A stretch of 36,770 nt of DNA from an uncultured Granulosicoccaceae bacterium (lineage in GTDB: Bacteria > Pseudomonadota > Gammaproteobacteria > CALCKW01): NCBI GenBank assembly GCA_937925815.1, contig CALAMQ010000146.1, positions 1 to 36,770 on the forward strand. Reading direction: 5' to 3'. Below, one piece after another: positions 7,064 to 16,277 of this stretch; position 1 is the stretch's first letter; every line of letters begins with the position of its first letter. Made by a program: the position numbers and the translations under genes. The notes under the pieces were generated by a model, which worked only from the letters and a program-made list of their open reading frames with translations, searched no databases and was not told the origin of the DNA.

Positions 7064-10000
7064 CTAGCTGATTGGCTGCAACAACTCGATAACTTGATCT
7101 TCAGTCAACTCCGTTGGCACTGCATCGCCCTGCTCGACCAGACCGCTCGCCAGTGCGCGCTTTCTCGCCTGGAGTTCCAGAATTTTCTCCTCGACCGTTG
7201 AAGCCGCAATCAATCTGTACACAAATACTGTCTGTGTTTGGCCGATCCGGTGGGCTCGGTCAATTGCCTGCTGCTCAGCAGCTGGATTCCACCACGGATC
7301 AAACAACACCACCGTGTCTGCGCGGGTCAAATTGAGGCCAACGCCACCGGCTTTGAGACTGATCAAGAACACGCCAACCTTGCCAGACTGGAACTGGTCG
7401 ATGACCTCCTCTCGACGACGACTGCGGCCAGTGAGCGACACAAAGGGGATGTCGCGCTCATTGAGCGAATCACCGATCAGGTCGAGCATGGTGGCAAATT
7501 GCGAGAACACCAACACGCTGCGATTTTCCGCCTGCAGCGTCTCGATGAGTTCAAGCAAGTGCTCGAGTTTTGCCGATCCTGCGGTCTCACGCTCACCGTA
7601 ACTCGGTGGCAAAAGCCTCGGATCACAGCAAGCTTGGCGTAGCTTGAGCAGGGCGTCGAGCACCATAATCTGACTGCCGGCGAGACCACGCGAGAACAAC
7701 GCATCGCGAACACGACTCTCCATCAATGCGCGCACGGACTCATAGAGGGCTTTTTGCGTCGGCGTGAGCTCCAGACGCTGCACCATTTCATTGCGGGCGG
7801 GCAGATCGCGCGCAACCACGTCTTTATTACGCCGCAGAATAAAAGGTGCAGTTCGGCGTCGCAGCCGGGTCAGTGCGGTGGCGTCGCTCTGTTTCTCGAT
7901 GGGGTCGCGAAACAAGCGCCTGAAGGTTTCACGGTCACCGAGAAAACCCGGCATCAGGAAGTCAAACAGCGCCCAGAGTTCACCTGTGTGGTTCTCAACC
8001 GGTGTGCCAGAGAGGCACAACTTGCGCTCGGAGCGAAGCTCCCGAACTGCGCGCGCAGTCTTGCTGCCCGGGTTCTTGACCCACTGTGCCTCGTCGAGCA
8101 CCAAAAGCGACCAAGGCTGATCGACAAGCGTTTCGACGTCGCGCTGGATAACGGCATAGCTCGCTATCGCAATGTCCGCATCGTCGAGTGCCGCGTAGTG
8201 CTCTCGACGGTCAGGGCCAGACAGCGAAATCACTTTCAGCATTGGCACAAAGGCCGCACACTCCCTAACCCAGTTGCCAACCACACTGGTGGGTGTCACC
8301 ACCAAGACCGGCGCCACCAGGCGGCCATCTCGCTTTTCATCGAGTATGTGCGCAAGGGTTTGCACGGTTTTGCCAAGACCCATGTCATCGGCGAGGATGC
8401 CCCCCATTCCGGAGACAGCCAAAAAGCGCAACCAACCCAGGCCTTCTTTTTGATACGGCCGCAGCTCTGCGGCGAAGCCTTCAGGCGCCTCGCGCGCATC
8501 GGAGAATTGGTGCGAACGCAGGCTGTCGGCCAGCTGTTGCAGCGCGGCAGGAGGCGACCAAGGGCGTGTCGGCAGTTCGTTGAGAACCGCGTCGAGTTGG
8601 GCAAAGCTCGCACGCGGCAGATTCATGCGCGTTTCGACGTCAGCCAGCACATCGGCGAGGTTCGCAACCAACGGACGCAACACACCAGCTGGTATGCGCA
8701 GTTCGCGTTGGTCAACCAACCCCAGTGATATCGGAGTGTCGTCAGCCAAATTGTCTATTGGATCCGTGCGCAACCCGTGTTGTTGCAGCCAGCGCGCGAG
8801 CAGCGGTAGCAATGGCACTGACTCACCGCCAACTTCAACATTCAACCCGACTGAAAACCAACCTGCGGCCTCACCTGCCTGTTGAAAATCAACTTGCAAA
8901 TCGACGATATCGTGACGTTCGAAACGCAACTCATCGGGTAACTCTATGCGCCAGCCCTGTTCAATCAACCGCGGCGCGGTGGCAGTGGCAAATTCAACCC
9001 AGCCCGGATGGTCGGCCCAAACCGGCAATTGCGCGTCGAGCGGCACGAAGGTCGCGGGCGCATCGAGCAGTTGCGATGAGTCATCCTCGAGCAGGTCCTG
9101 GGAGATGTCATCGTTGTCGTAGGTGCGCCCATCAAAGGCGAGCAGTGACAGATCTGTATTGTCGAGGAGATCGCGAACACGCGCGAGTTCAGCCGCCTGG
9201 TCACGCGCCTGCCAGCGGCGCTTGTCCGGGTCATAGCTGCGCTCTCGCCCCGCTTGCAGTGCAATCGTTCCAATCGGGTAATCGACCATGGCGTGCAGAG
9301 CATAGCCTCGGCCGGGTTCACTCTTGGCGATCAGCGCGCATTGTCCGATGCGCGCTGCGAGCGTCTCGGCGTTGCGCGCTTGCGCTGACAACGACAGCAC
9401 CATCTCATTGCGGCACACGTTGGGAATCCGCGCTTCAACTTCACGGCGCTGTTCGGCATCCAGCTGTGGCAACTGCATGAGTTCGAGCACTTGTTGATCA
9501 CTGAGATCGCTGCGCACAGCGCCAGTGCGTCCAGAGAGCCGGTCAACGTACCAAAAGCTGTTGTCACTTCGAACCAGGCGAAGCCGTTCTCCGAGCGGCA
9601 CACCACTCAACGTGAGTCCAAGTTTGCCACCCGATTCGCCAATCCAAGCAGGCTCGAGGTCGCAGACGCCTCCGTCAACTAACGGCTTGCCGGCCTCCCC
9701 GACTTCACCAATACCCAGCGCTAACAATCGTCGCAACACTGTCGAGACAAGCGGACTCGGCAAGCGGCAGTCGAGCTGGCGGCTGTTGTAGAGGCTGCCT
9801 TGCAAACTGATGAACAAGTCGAGCAATTGCAATTGGCTGTCAGGCAGGTCCACGTCAACCGGCCGAACCAACGCCAGGCGTTTGCCACGGCTCCAAGCAC
9901 CGCTTTGCAATCGGGTACAGACCCGGCCTGAGACCCGCAGCGCCACCACCGCGCTGCCTGGCTCCAGCGAAATCGCGAATTTCAAGGTCGCGCGGGCAGC

Positions 10001-10408
10001 GTCGGCGACGACGCTGCCGCTGCGGTCAATGCTGGACAACAACCCGACCACTTGCGCCACATCGCGGTCTTCGCGAGGACTGCTCTGAGTTTGCGCATCA
10101 AAGGCGCCATCGAGCACCATGTGGCCAAAAAAGGCCGCCGCAACATGCTTGCAGGGCATACCAGCTGCGCAATCGCAATGCGGTGTCACGCGGGTCAACC
10201 CCGCGGTGTCTTGCAGCAGCGTCAGGTGGACAGTGTGCGTCGCATCCCCGCGCACCGATGCATGAATCACCGCGTCGTCGTCGCTGTGCTCGAAGCGCAC
10301 GCGACCTTGTTCAAAGTACGCGATGCCCCGGCGCAACACCTGTGGATTGAATTCAAGACCCACTTCTGCCATGACGGAGAGGAGTGCGTCGATCTCTGCT
10401 TGCTGCAC
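7064..10408 (-). CDS. SNF2-family helicase with N-terminal SWIM zinc finger
   Basis: A large protein of about 1,114 residues. Near residues 78-88 is a SWIM zinc finger (CDC...CKH: Cys, Cys, Cys, His). A long middle region with little recognisable homology follows. The SNF2 ATPase starts at about residue 630: motif I in DDMGLGKT, motif II DEAQ, motif III SGTPVEN, and motif VI in the helicase C domain (AIDRAHRIGQTQ). Such proteins are ATP-driven DNA translocases that remodel protein-DNA complexes; the exact role of the bacterial SWIM-SNF2 type is poorly known. GTG 10408 is preferred because AGGG lies six bases before it, whereas TTG 10414 would abut that site. It begins only 31 bases after batD and may be the last gene of the Bat operon. 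The C-terminus is complete. Confidence 0.93.
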   Translation of the reverse strand: MQQAEIDALLSVMAEVGLEFNPQVLRRGIAYFEQGRVRFEHSDDDAVIHASVRGDATHTVHLTLLQDTAGLTRVTPHCDCAAGMPCKHVAAAFFGHMVLDGAFDAQTQSSPREDRDVAQVVGLLSSIDRSGSVVADAARATLKFAISLEPGSAVVALRVSGRVCTRLQSGAWSRGKRLALVRPVDVDLPDSQLQLLDLFISLQGSLYNSRQLDCRLPSPLVSTVLRRLLALGIGEVGEAGKPLVDGGVCDLEPAWIGESGGKLGLTLSGVPLGERLRLVRSDNSFWYVDRLSGRTGAVRSDLSDQQVLELMQLPQLDAEQRREVEARIPNVCRNEMVLSLSAQARNAETLAARIGQCALIAKSEPGRGYALHAMVDYPIGTIALQAGRERSYDPDKRRWQARDQAAELARVRDLLDNTDLSLLAFDGRTYDNDDISQDLLEDDSSQLLDAPATFVPLDAQLPVWADHPGWVEFATATAPRLIEQGWRIELPDELRFERHDIVDLQVDFQQAGEAAGWFSVGLNVEVGGESVPLLPLLARWLQQHGLRTDPIDNLADDTPISLGLVDQRELRIPAGVLRPLVANLADVLADVETRMNLPRASFAQLDAVLNELPTRPWSPPAALQQLADSLRSHQFSDAREAPEGFAAELRPYQKEGLGWLRFLAVSGMGGILADDMGLGKTVQTLAHILDEKRDGRLVAPVLVVTPTSVVGNWVRECAAFVPMLKVISLSGPDRREHYAALDDADIAIASYAVIQRDVETLVDQPWSLLVLDEAQWVKNPGSKTARAVRELRSERKLCLSGTPVENHTGELWALFDFLMPGFLGDRETFRRLFRDPIEKQSDATALTRLRRRTAPFILRRNKDVVARDLPARNEMVQRLELTPTQKALYESVRALMESRVRDALFSRGLAGSQIMVLDALLKLRQACCDPRLLPPSYGERETAGSAKLEHLLELIETLQAENRSVLVFSQFATMLDLIGDSLNERDIPFVSLTGRSRRREEVIDQFQSGKVGVFLISLKAGGVGLNLTRADTVVLFDPWWNPAAEQQAIDRAHRIGQTQTVFVYRLIAASTVEEKILELQARKRALASGLVEQGDAVPTELTEDQVIELLQPIS

Positions 10409-10439
10409 GGACAACCCTGATCGGGGTAAACCGTATAGT

Positions 10440-12209
10440 CTACTCGCTTTTTTTGCCCGCGATGTGGTCTAGGTGAGTCCACGCCGCACCGAGCGACGGC
10501 AGCGCGAGTTCTGGCCTGTCAAAGGTGCGCTGCAGCGGTCTCACAGTACGCAGTTGCGTCAACAAATCGTGGTCTTGCCAATCCGCGTCTGGCGCACCGT
10601 GCAAACTCGCATCGAACCGCACAACGCGCTCTGCGAGCTCGCCATAACGCGGGTCAAGGCGCAAACGCTCACTGATATCCAACAGGTGTCGAGGTGGTTC
10701 ATCCCAACACGCAGCCGCCCACTCGAGCAGTTGCCGTTGCACCGCCTCGCGGTCGCCAGCGCGCATTGCGCGCGCGCCGCGGCGCAATGCCGCGTTGGGA
10801 TGACGATGCAGTCGCTGCCGCAGCTTGGACACACCGGCCACGCCCATTGCCAACAGCAAGAGTACAACGCCACCCACGGTAAGTGCCGGCAGCGCCCGTT
10901 CGACCAACCTGCGCCAAGTTGCTATCAGCGTATCGTTGTCGCTCAGTGCGACATCATCACCTGTGGGCTCGACAGTTGGTTGCTCTGAAACCGATTCGGC
11001 GCGGGCTAAATCTGCCGAATCATCCGTCGTTGGTTCACGCCCATCCAACGAAGGCGTGACTGCGAGATCGCTCAAGGGAGCCGCTGCGATGTCGATTGAG
11101 TCAATCACCACTCGCTCGCGTTTGACGCTCTGCTCTGCGGTGCTGAACCACTCAATGTCGATTGGATCGAGCGTCAACTCACCCGCTCGCGTTGGCACAA
11201 CCTGGTGGCGCACCCGACGCTGGCTGACCAGTCCACTGTCGAGTACCCGCGAGCCCGTCTCTGACTGCCCAAGATAAAATCGTGCAGAACCCGTCTGCGC
11301 AGGCTCGATTGTTGGCAACTGAGCGGCTTGCGTGCCGTGCGCAGTGACAGTGAGTTCCAGTGTGATTGGGTCTCCAACCCGCGGCGTGCCTTCCACCAGC
11401 CAGTTTGCGGTCGCCACTAACGCTGTCGCCGGCAGCCACCAGCTGTCCCCTGAGGGCGCCGGTCTAACGTCGAGTTCAACCGCGGGTCCCCGAAGACGAA
11501 TTTGGCGGGTCTGGCGGTTGAAAAAAAAGCCTGACTCGCCGCCGTCAACTGCCACACGCGCACGCAGCCGAACCGCACTGAGACTGAACTGCCCACTGCG
11601 CTGCGGGAAGAGTGCATAACGGCGCTCGTGCACATCCCAATCCACGCCGTCGCGGTTCACCGTGTAACTGCGATCGGTGCCGAGCCGCTCCAGTGCGACG
11701 CCGTCGGCCTCGGGTTCAGTCAAACTGCCGTCAACCACCGGTGTGCGCTGAAAAATGCGCACTGTGTAAATAATCTGTTCCTGCACCAAAGGACTTCGGT
11801 TTGAGACCTCGGCCTCAATAAAATGCGTGCGAGCTGTGGGTTTCAGGTCTTCTGCCGGAATCACGTTTAAGGTCAATGGACCCGCACGCACACCTTCATA
11901 TTGCAAGACCGGGATGACAATCTCGCCGGTTCGCTCTGGTGCGAGCACCAACTTGAGTACCTGGCGGACACTGATCTGCCCGTTGACGATCTGGGTATGG
12001 TGATTGCGCGATTGACTGAGTATTTCAAAGTCTGTGCGCAAGCTGCTTAAATCGGGATCAAACTCGCTGTCACCGCTGTAGGTCACGGTGAGCTCGACCG
12101 TTTCATCAAAACCGATACGGTCTGAACTCAAGTGAACGTCAAGTTCCGCCGCCGCAAGGGCGGTGCTCACGAGCCACAAAAAGAGCATGGAAAGTACGCG
12201 CATCACCAT
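10440..12209 (-). CDS. batD: BatD-like membrane-anchored protein
   Basis: A 589-residue BatD/oxygen tolerance family protein. It starts with a signal peptide (hydrophobic core of about residues 5-18, cleavage likely after Ala-Ala). A long beta-rich periplasmic region follows, including FDETVELTVTYSG near the start. One membrane helix lies at about 455-475 (VGGVVLLLLAMGVAGV), then a basic cytoplasmic tail. BatD proteins act with the BatA/BatB von Willebrand proteins and a MoxR ATPase in envelope stress or oxygen tolerance; the exact biochemistry is unresolved. The first ATG (12209) is preceded by GGAA at good spacing, and a second in-frame ATG sits at 12203. Its start overlaps the stop of the TPR gene. 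Assignment rests on architecture and gene order as well as sequence. Confidence 0.88.
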   Translation of the reverse strand: MVMRVLSMLFLWLVSTALAAAELDVHLSSDRIGFDETVELTVTYSGDSEFDPDLSSLRTDFEILSQSRNHHTQIVNGQISVRQVLKLVLAPERTGEIVIPVLQYEGVRAGPLTLNVIPAEDLKPTARTHFIEAEVSNRSPLVQEQIIYTVRIFQRTPVVDGSLTEPEADGVALERLGTDRSYTVNRDGVDWDVHERRYALFPQRSGQFSLSAVRLRARVAVDGGESGFFFNRQTRQIRLRGPAVELDVRPAPSGDSWWLPATALVATANWLVEGTPRVGDPITLELTVTAHGTQAAQLPTIEPAQTGSARFYLGQSETGSRVLDSGLVSQRRVRHQVVPTRAGELTLDPIDIEWFSTAEQSVKRERVVIDSIDIAAAPLSDLAVTPSLDGREPTTDDSADLARAESVSEQPTVEPTGDDVALSDNDTLIATWRRLVERALPALTVGGVVLLLLAMGVAGVSKLRQRLHRHPNAALRRGARAMRAGDREAVQRQLLEWAAACWDEPPRHLLDISERLRLDPRYGELAERVVRFDASLHGAPDADWQDHDLLTQLRTVRPLQRTFDRPELALPSLGAAWTHLDHIAGKKSE

Positions 12210-12934
12210 GGTTGTTCCGCATCACCAGCGCCACCGTGGCGCCGTTCATGCTCGCGCACAATGCGCGCACGCAGTAATCCAGCGGGGTCATCTGGCACCC
12301 GATTGAGCAACTGCTCTGCCGCCTGCTGACTCTCGCGGCTCGCCTGTTGTTGCGGATCGGACTCGTCATCGTTGTTTTGCTCTGGCGTAGACGCCGCGCT
12401 CTCCTCGCGGCTAGCTTCGCTGTCGCCTTCTTCGCTGTCGCCTTCTTCGGAGTCGCTGGGTTCGGCCGCGCCCGCGTCCTGTTGATCGGCATCACCACCA
12501 CTATCGGATTGATCCGGCGGCTGCGAATCATCAGTTGACGATTGCTGTTCAGCTTCAGCCAAGGCCAACAACTTCTCTGCAATATCGCGATTGACCGCAT
12601 TCCCCTCTGGCGTTTCAGGCAAGGCAGCTGCGCGATCAAACGCGTCGATCGCTTTTTGGTAGGCCCCGCTTTCTGTCAACACCGTTCCAAGGTTGTATTC
12701 ACTGTGCGCATCCCCAATTTCAGACCACAACTTCATCGCGCCCGCTGTGTCCCCGGCGTCATAGAGCGCGCGTGCACGGTGTTGCGGCGAACGAAAATGA
12801 ATCGCGGCCTCTGCTGGCTTGCCCGCATCCATCAGCCGTTGACCCACTTGATCTGGACGGCTAAACGGCGCGGCGACCGCTTGGCCGCACAGCAATGCCC
12901 ACATCAGTAACAAAGCCATGCGCTTGCTCACCAT
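12203..12934 (-). CDS. TPR-repeat protein of the Bat operon (BatC-like)
   Basis: A 243-residue protein with a signal peptide (hydrophobic stretch about 6-20). TPR-like helical repeats cover about 30-130 (AEAAIHFRSPQHRARALYDA, then a classical repeat around YNLGTVLTESGAYQKAIDAF). An acidic Ser/Glu/Asp/Gln-rich disordered region covers about 130-215. A short C-terminal segment follows (LLNRVPDDPAGLLRARI) that resembles the end of BatB/BatC TPR domains. In many gammaproteobacteria this domain is fused to BatB; here it is a separate gene overlapping batB by 7 bases. ATG 12934 has a very good ribosome binding site (AGAGGG, five-base spacing); longer in-frame starts would run deep into batB. Probably a scaffold exposed to the periplasm. 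Confidence 0.88.
   Translation of the reverse strand: MVSKRMALLLMWALLCGQAVAAPFSRPDQVGQRLMDAGKPAEAAIHFRSPQHRARALYDAGDTAGAMKLWSEIGDAHSEYNLGTVLTESGAYQKAIDAFDRAAALPETPEGNAVNRDIAEKLLALAEAEQQSSTDDSQPPDQSDSGGDADQQDAGAAEPSDSEEGDSEEGDSEASREESAASTPEQNNDDESDPQQQASRESQQAAEQLLNRVPDDPAGLLRARIVREHERRHGGAGDAEQPW
12419..12448 (-). repeat. Two perfect 15-bp tandem copies in the acidic linker of the TPR gene
   Basis: GCTGTCGCCTTCTTC occurs at 12419-12433 and again at 12434-12448. On the coding strand it gives Glu-Glu-Gly-Asp-Ser twice. The repeat is in frame and lies in the disordered linker, so copy-number change would only alter linker length. Confidence 0.9.
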
Positions 12935-13905
12935 AGCAACCCTCTGCGACACAGCACCGCGAGCGGCAGTAACAGCGCCCACAACAACCATGCCCCGTCA
13001 TCGCGCCACAAAATAACCACGCCAGTGTCCTCACCGGGCGCCACCGCTGCGTCAGCATGTTGCAGGACCGACTCAACCGGCACAGCGCCGCTGGTGAGCG
13101 CAACAAATTCCCCCTGCCCCGAGCGTGCAAGCTCGCGCAGGCTTCGGTGCGCAGGTAGCGCCACCACGTCCTGGCCGGACCGGTCTTTCAACGTGCCCAG
13201 ACCGTGTGGCACAACCACCGCATCATCGCCACCCACGCTGACAGCGCTGGTACGCACACCACGGCGGGCCAGCGATTTGGCAAATGCAACCGCGCCTGGC
13301 GTTGGCTCGCTGTCGCTGATCAACACCAAATGCCCGTGTTTGACAAAAGCCTGCTCGAGAATGTCGGCACCGCGTTGAAGTGCCGCATGAATATCCGCGC
13401 CTTGCGCTGGCGCCATATTGGTTTGAATCGTCGGCGTGATCAGTTGCAATGTGCGAACGTCGTCGGTCAACGGCGCAAGCGTGTAGGGGTAAGCTGCAAA
13501 TCCAATCAGCGCTACTGCGCCTTGCTGCGACGCCGCCAACATATCGAGCAGTTTTAATCGTGCCTGCGTCATTCTGTCGGGACGCAAGTCTGTGGCGTCC
13601 ATTGAAAGCGACATATCGAGTAAAAAAACGCTCGCACCTCCATCGCGTTGAGTTGACACTTCGCTGCGTTGCCAGCTTGGCCCAGCCAACGCCAAAACAG
13701 CCAACACGGCCGCCAGCGCCAGGGCAGTCAGTGGCCAGCGGGTTGTGGCCGAGCGGCCAGCGAGCATGGCATCAAACAAGTGCGGGTCCACAGCCTGGCC
13801 CCAGCCCCCGTCACCACGTTGGCGACACCACAGCAGCCACAGCCAAAGCGCAGCCAGCGGCAATGCAAAAAACCAGAGCGGTCGAATAAAATGCAGGTGC
13901 TCCAC
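12928..13905 (-). CDS. batB: BatB-like von Willebrand factor A membrane protein
   Basis: A 325-residue protein: two N-terminal membrane helices (about 9-25 and 58-77), a vWA domain (about 88-285) and a C-terminal helix (about 304-320). The metal-ion site begins DMSLSMD (D-x-S-x-S), with the later Asp in LISDSEP. The usual Thr is not obvious, the equivalent stretch reading GADIHAAL. Gene order and topology place it as the second vWA protein of the Bat set, which is thought to form an inner-membrane complex worked on by MoxR. The GTG start (13905) is preceded by GGAGG at ideal spacing and overlaps the batA stop by one base. Confidence 0.92.
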   Translation of the reverse strand: MEHLHFIRPLWFFALPLAALWLWLLWCRQRGDGGWGQAVDPHLFDAMLAGRSATTRWPLTALALAAVLAVLALAGPSWQRSEVSTQRDGGASVFLLDMSLSMDATDLRPDRMTQARLKLLDMLAASQQGAVALIGFAAYPYTLAPLTDDVRTLQLITPTIQTNMAPAQGADIHAALQRGADILEQAFVKHGHLVLISDSEPTPGAVAFAKSLARRGVRTSAVSVGGDDAVVVPHGLGTLKDRSGQDVVALPAHRSLRELARSGQGEFVALTSGAVPVESVLQHADAAVAPGEDTGVVILWRDDGAWLLWALLLPLAVLCRRGLLW

Positions 13906-14858
13906 TAGGCCTCCATTCGCCGCAACCAGAGTGCGACGGTCATCAAGGCGAGTGCGAGTGCAAGCGGCAAGTGGTATAGCGCTTCGACAGGCCTGACCAA
14001 GGGCGCGTCTGCGTTGGCAGGTTCAAGTTCGTCGATGCGGCTGTAGACCGCCTCGAGATCGCTGGTGTCTGTCGCGCGGAAGTATCGGCCACCGGTCTGC
14101 TCGGCAATGGCCTGCAACGCAGCATCATCAACAGACGAACTGTTGAGCAGGCTGCTGAACAATTGGCGCTGTGTGCTGCCCACACCAATGGTGTGGACGC
14201 GCACGCCAAAACGCTTGGCCAGTTCAATTGCATCGCCAACGGAGAGTTCACCAGAGGTGTTGCTGCCATCGGTCAACAATACGATGACACGAGACTCCGC
14301 CGGGCGGTCTTTGAGTCGCTTGGTCGCAAGCCCAATGGCGTCGCCGATTGATGTTGAGCGCCCAGCGAGGCCTACTACTGCATCACGCAAGAACCAACTC
14401 ACGCTGTCGAGATCAAAAGTCAGCGGCACCTGTACGTATGCTCGCTCGGCAAACAAGATCAAGCCAACCCGGTCGCCGACCCGCCGCTCTGAGAAATCAC
14501 TGGCAACCTCCCTGACAGCGGCAATGCGACTCATTCGACGTCCGGCCCAGACAAAATCACGCTCTTCCATGCTGCCCGATATGTCCAACGCCATGACCAA
14601 GTCGCGCCCCGTCTGAGGCAACGCCAATGTGTCACCAGTGCGCTGTGGCTGCGTGAGCGCGAGCACAAACGCGAACCAAGCCAGGCCAAGGCACAGTGCT
14701 GCTAGTCGCCCGCGCACCAGCGCTCTCGCGCCGGGGTAGTGTTCGACCCGCGACACCCGAAGCGCAACCCCGTCGCCACGAGAGGCTGGCAATACCGCGC
14801 GCCACAGCCAAGGCAGTGGCAACACAAGTGCGGCCCACGGCAACGCCACCTCAAGCAC
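13905..14858 (-). CDS. batA: BatA-like von Willebrand factor A membrane protein
   Basis: A 317-residue membrane protein with two N-terminal hydrophobic segments and one C-terminal helix flanking a vWA domain. The metal-ion-dependent adhesion site looks intact: DISGSM, a Thr in STSIGDAIG, and Asp in LLTDGSN. It is the first vWA protein of the MoxR-Bat operon, expected at the inner membrane with the vWA domain in the periplasm. GTG 14858 has GAGGA eight bases before it and overlaps the stop of the DUF4381 gene by 8 bases. An upstream ATG at 14957 would add a 33-residue hydrophilic extension inside that gene and is unlikely. Confidence 0.93.
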   Translation of the reverse strand: MLEVALPWAALVLPLPWLWRAVLPASRGDGVALRVSRVEHYPGARALVRGRLAALCLGLAWFAFVLALTQPQRTGDTLALPQTGRDLVMALDISGSMEERDFVWAGRRMSRIAAVREVASDFSERRVGDRVGLILFAERAYVQVPLTFDLDSVSWFLRDAVVGLAGRSTSIGDAIGLATKRLKDRPAESRVIVLLTDGSNTSGELSVGDAIELAKRFGVRVHTIGVGSTQRQLFSSLLNSSSVDDAALQAIAEQTGGRYFRATDTSDLEAVYSRIDELEPANADAPLVRPVEALYHLPLALALALMTVALWLRRMEA

Positions 14859-15372
14859 GCTGGGATTCCTCAATCGGCACTTGACGCTGGGGATCTGCGC
14901 AACGGTTGAGCAATTGTTTGGACAGAGCCAGAGTCCGTTGTAATTGCGTCTGCTCAACCGCTACTTTGCGGTAGGGCGCATCCTTTAAGCAGCGTCCTGC
15001 ACCGGCGCTGAACTCAGTGGTACCGCCGAGACGGTCGAGCATGCCCAACCAAGCGTCACCGTGGAGCCTTGCTACACCCCCACGCGGGTGTTGAAGCAGT
15101 GCTACCTGACGCAACAGCACAGACAAATCACAGAGCAACGCATGCGACTCGGGTTCACTGCAGGATGCGGCGCGCCGTTCAAGTTGGTTGAGTCTGGCCG
15201 TCGCCGTCTGACGCCAACGTCGACGAGCCCGCCGGGCCCTGAGCAATCGGTAGATTGTTGTGGCCGCGGCTATCAACACAATCCCAGTCAGCCACCAACC
15301 CCACGCCAGCGGCCACCAACTGATTGTGCTTGGCGACTCAAGCGCGTGCAACGATGCGATCAGGGCCTGCAT
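14851..15372 (-). CDS. DUF4381 membrane protein of the Bat operon
   Basis: About 173 residues. A Trp-rich stretch (SWWPLAWGWW) leads into a single membrane helix (about 24-44), followed by a strongly basic segment (LLRARRARRRWRQ) and a cytoplasmic helical domain. This is typical of DUF4381, a family found almost only between DUF58 and BatA genes, with unknown molecular role. The start is uncertain. ATG 15372 is given, but TTG 15390 would overlap the DUF58 stop as TTGA, has a G-rich site upstream, and places Asn-Pro near the N-terminus as in relatives. Confidence 0.85.
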   Translation of the reverse strand: MQALIASLHALESPSTISWWPLAWGWWLTGIVLIAAATTIYRLLRARRARRRWRQTATARLNQLERRAASCSEPESHALLCDLSVLLRQVALLQHPRGGVARLHGDAWLGMLDRLGGTTEFSAGAGRCLKDAPYRKVAVEQTQLQRTLALSKQLLNRCADPQRQVPIEESQRA

Positions 15373-15386
15373 ATCTTCTGTAGGGT

Positions 15387-16277
15387 TCAACGCAGCCCCC
15401 TGGCCGCCAGTGCGCGCTGCAGGGCCAGACCCTCGCCGTCCACCGTCGAAATCTGGCAATAATGCTGCCCCGGTCGCCCGAGCGAGACACGCAGTTGATC
15501 TGCGCGCGCGCGGTACCGGGCTGCATGCGCCGCACGATCGCGCGCACGACTCGACAAGCGGCGCTGAGACAGGTGATCTCGAATCCAGCCAACCCGCTTT
15601 GGCAACTCGATATCCAGTGGATCAGTGACGTGCCAACACACACCGTTGAGGCGCTTGAGCTCGGGCGCTGCCACACTGTCGTCACTGAAATCGCTGATCA
15701 CGTGCCACTCGGCCTTGGCAAACTGTCCAGACGCGATACCGTCCATCGCCTCGGCCAAGCTCGGCGCCCCAGAGTCGCTCGGTGCCGCTGCGTGGTGTCG
15801 GACCAATGTGTGGCACAGACGCCGCACGGCGCGTTCTTGGGCGCTGTCGCTGACGCGCTCTATTCCGAGGTCTGACACAACCCAGGCACCGACCCTGTCG
15901 CCAGCTGAGTGCGCTTGCCACCCGAGCGCCGCCGCCAACCTAGCCGCCAGCACTGACTTCAAACACACGCGAGTGCCAAAGTGCATGCAACTGCGCACAT
16001 CGACCAACAGGTACACGGCGCTAGCGCGCTCATCCTCGTAGACTTTAACGTGGGTCGCGCCACGGCGAGCGGTGACTTTCCAATCGATAGAGCGCACGTC
16101 GTCGCCGGCCTGGTATTGGCGTATCTCGGCGATATCAAGACCGCGCGACACCTTTTGGCTAGCGACTTGCCCATCAATATCCGCCGTTGGCTGGGTGGGC
16201 AAGGACCTGCGTCGACGCGATGTTCTGAGCGCGAGCAATTCAGTCAAGCTCAGGTCCACGCCGGGCCGATGGCTCAC
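15387..16277 (-). CDS. DUF58 (vWA-like) protein partner of MoxR
   Basis: A 296-residue soluble protein with the DUF58 signature around residues 53-70 (RQYQAGDDVRSIDWKVTARR). A vWA-like fold follows, without a full metal-binding motif: LLVDVRSCM replaces D-x-S-x-S, so metal binding may be lost or altered. DUF58 proteins accompany MoxR ATPases and are proposed substrates or adaptors. GTG 16277 overlaps the moxR stop by 4 bases (GTGA), consistent with translational coupling and co-regulation. Confidence 0.92.
   Translation of the reverse strand: MSHRPGVDLSLTELLALRTSRRRRSLPTQPTADIDGQVASQKVSRGLDIAEIRQYQAGDDVRSIDWKVTARRGATHVKVYEDERASAVYLLVDVRSCMHFGTRVCLKSVLAARLAAALGWQAHSAGDRVGAWVVSDLGIERVSDSAQERAVRRLCHTLVRHHAAAPSDSGAPSLAEAMDGIASGQFAKAEWHVISDFSDDSVAAPELKRLNGVCWHVTDPLDIELPKRVGWIRDHLSQRRLSSRARDRAAHAARYRARADQLRVSLGRPGQHYCQISTVDGEGLALQRALAARGLR

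Noticed and set aside
7754-8728. Long plus-strand open frame (324 codons) opposite the SNF2 helicase.
   Set aside because: It is antisense to a clear protein with intact motifs, has no recognisable domain, and reflects the codon bias of the opposite strand.
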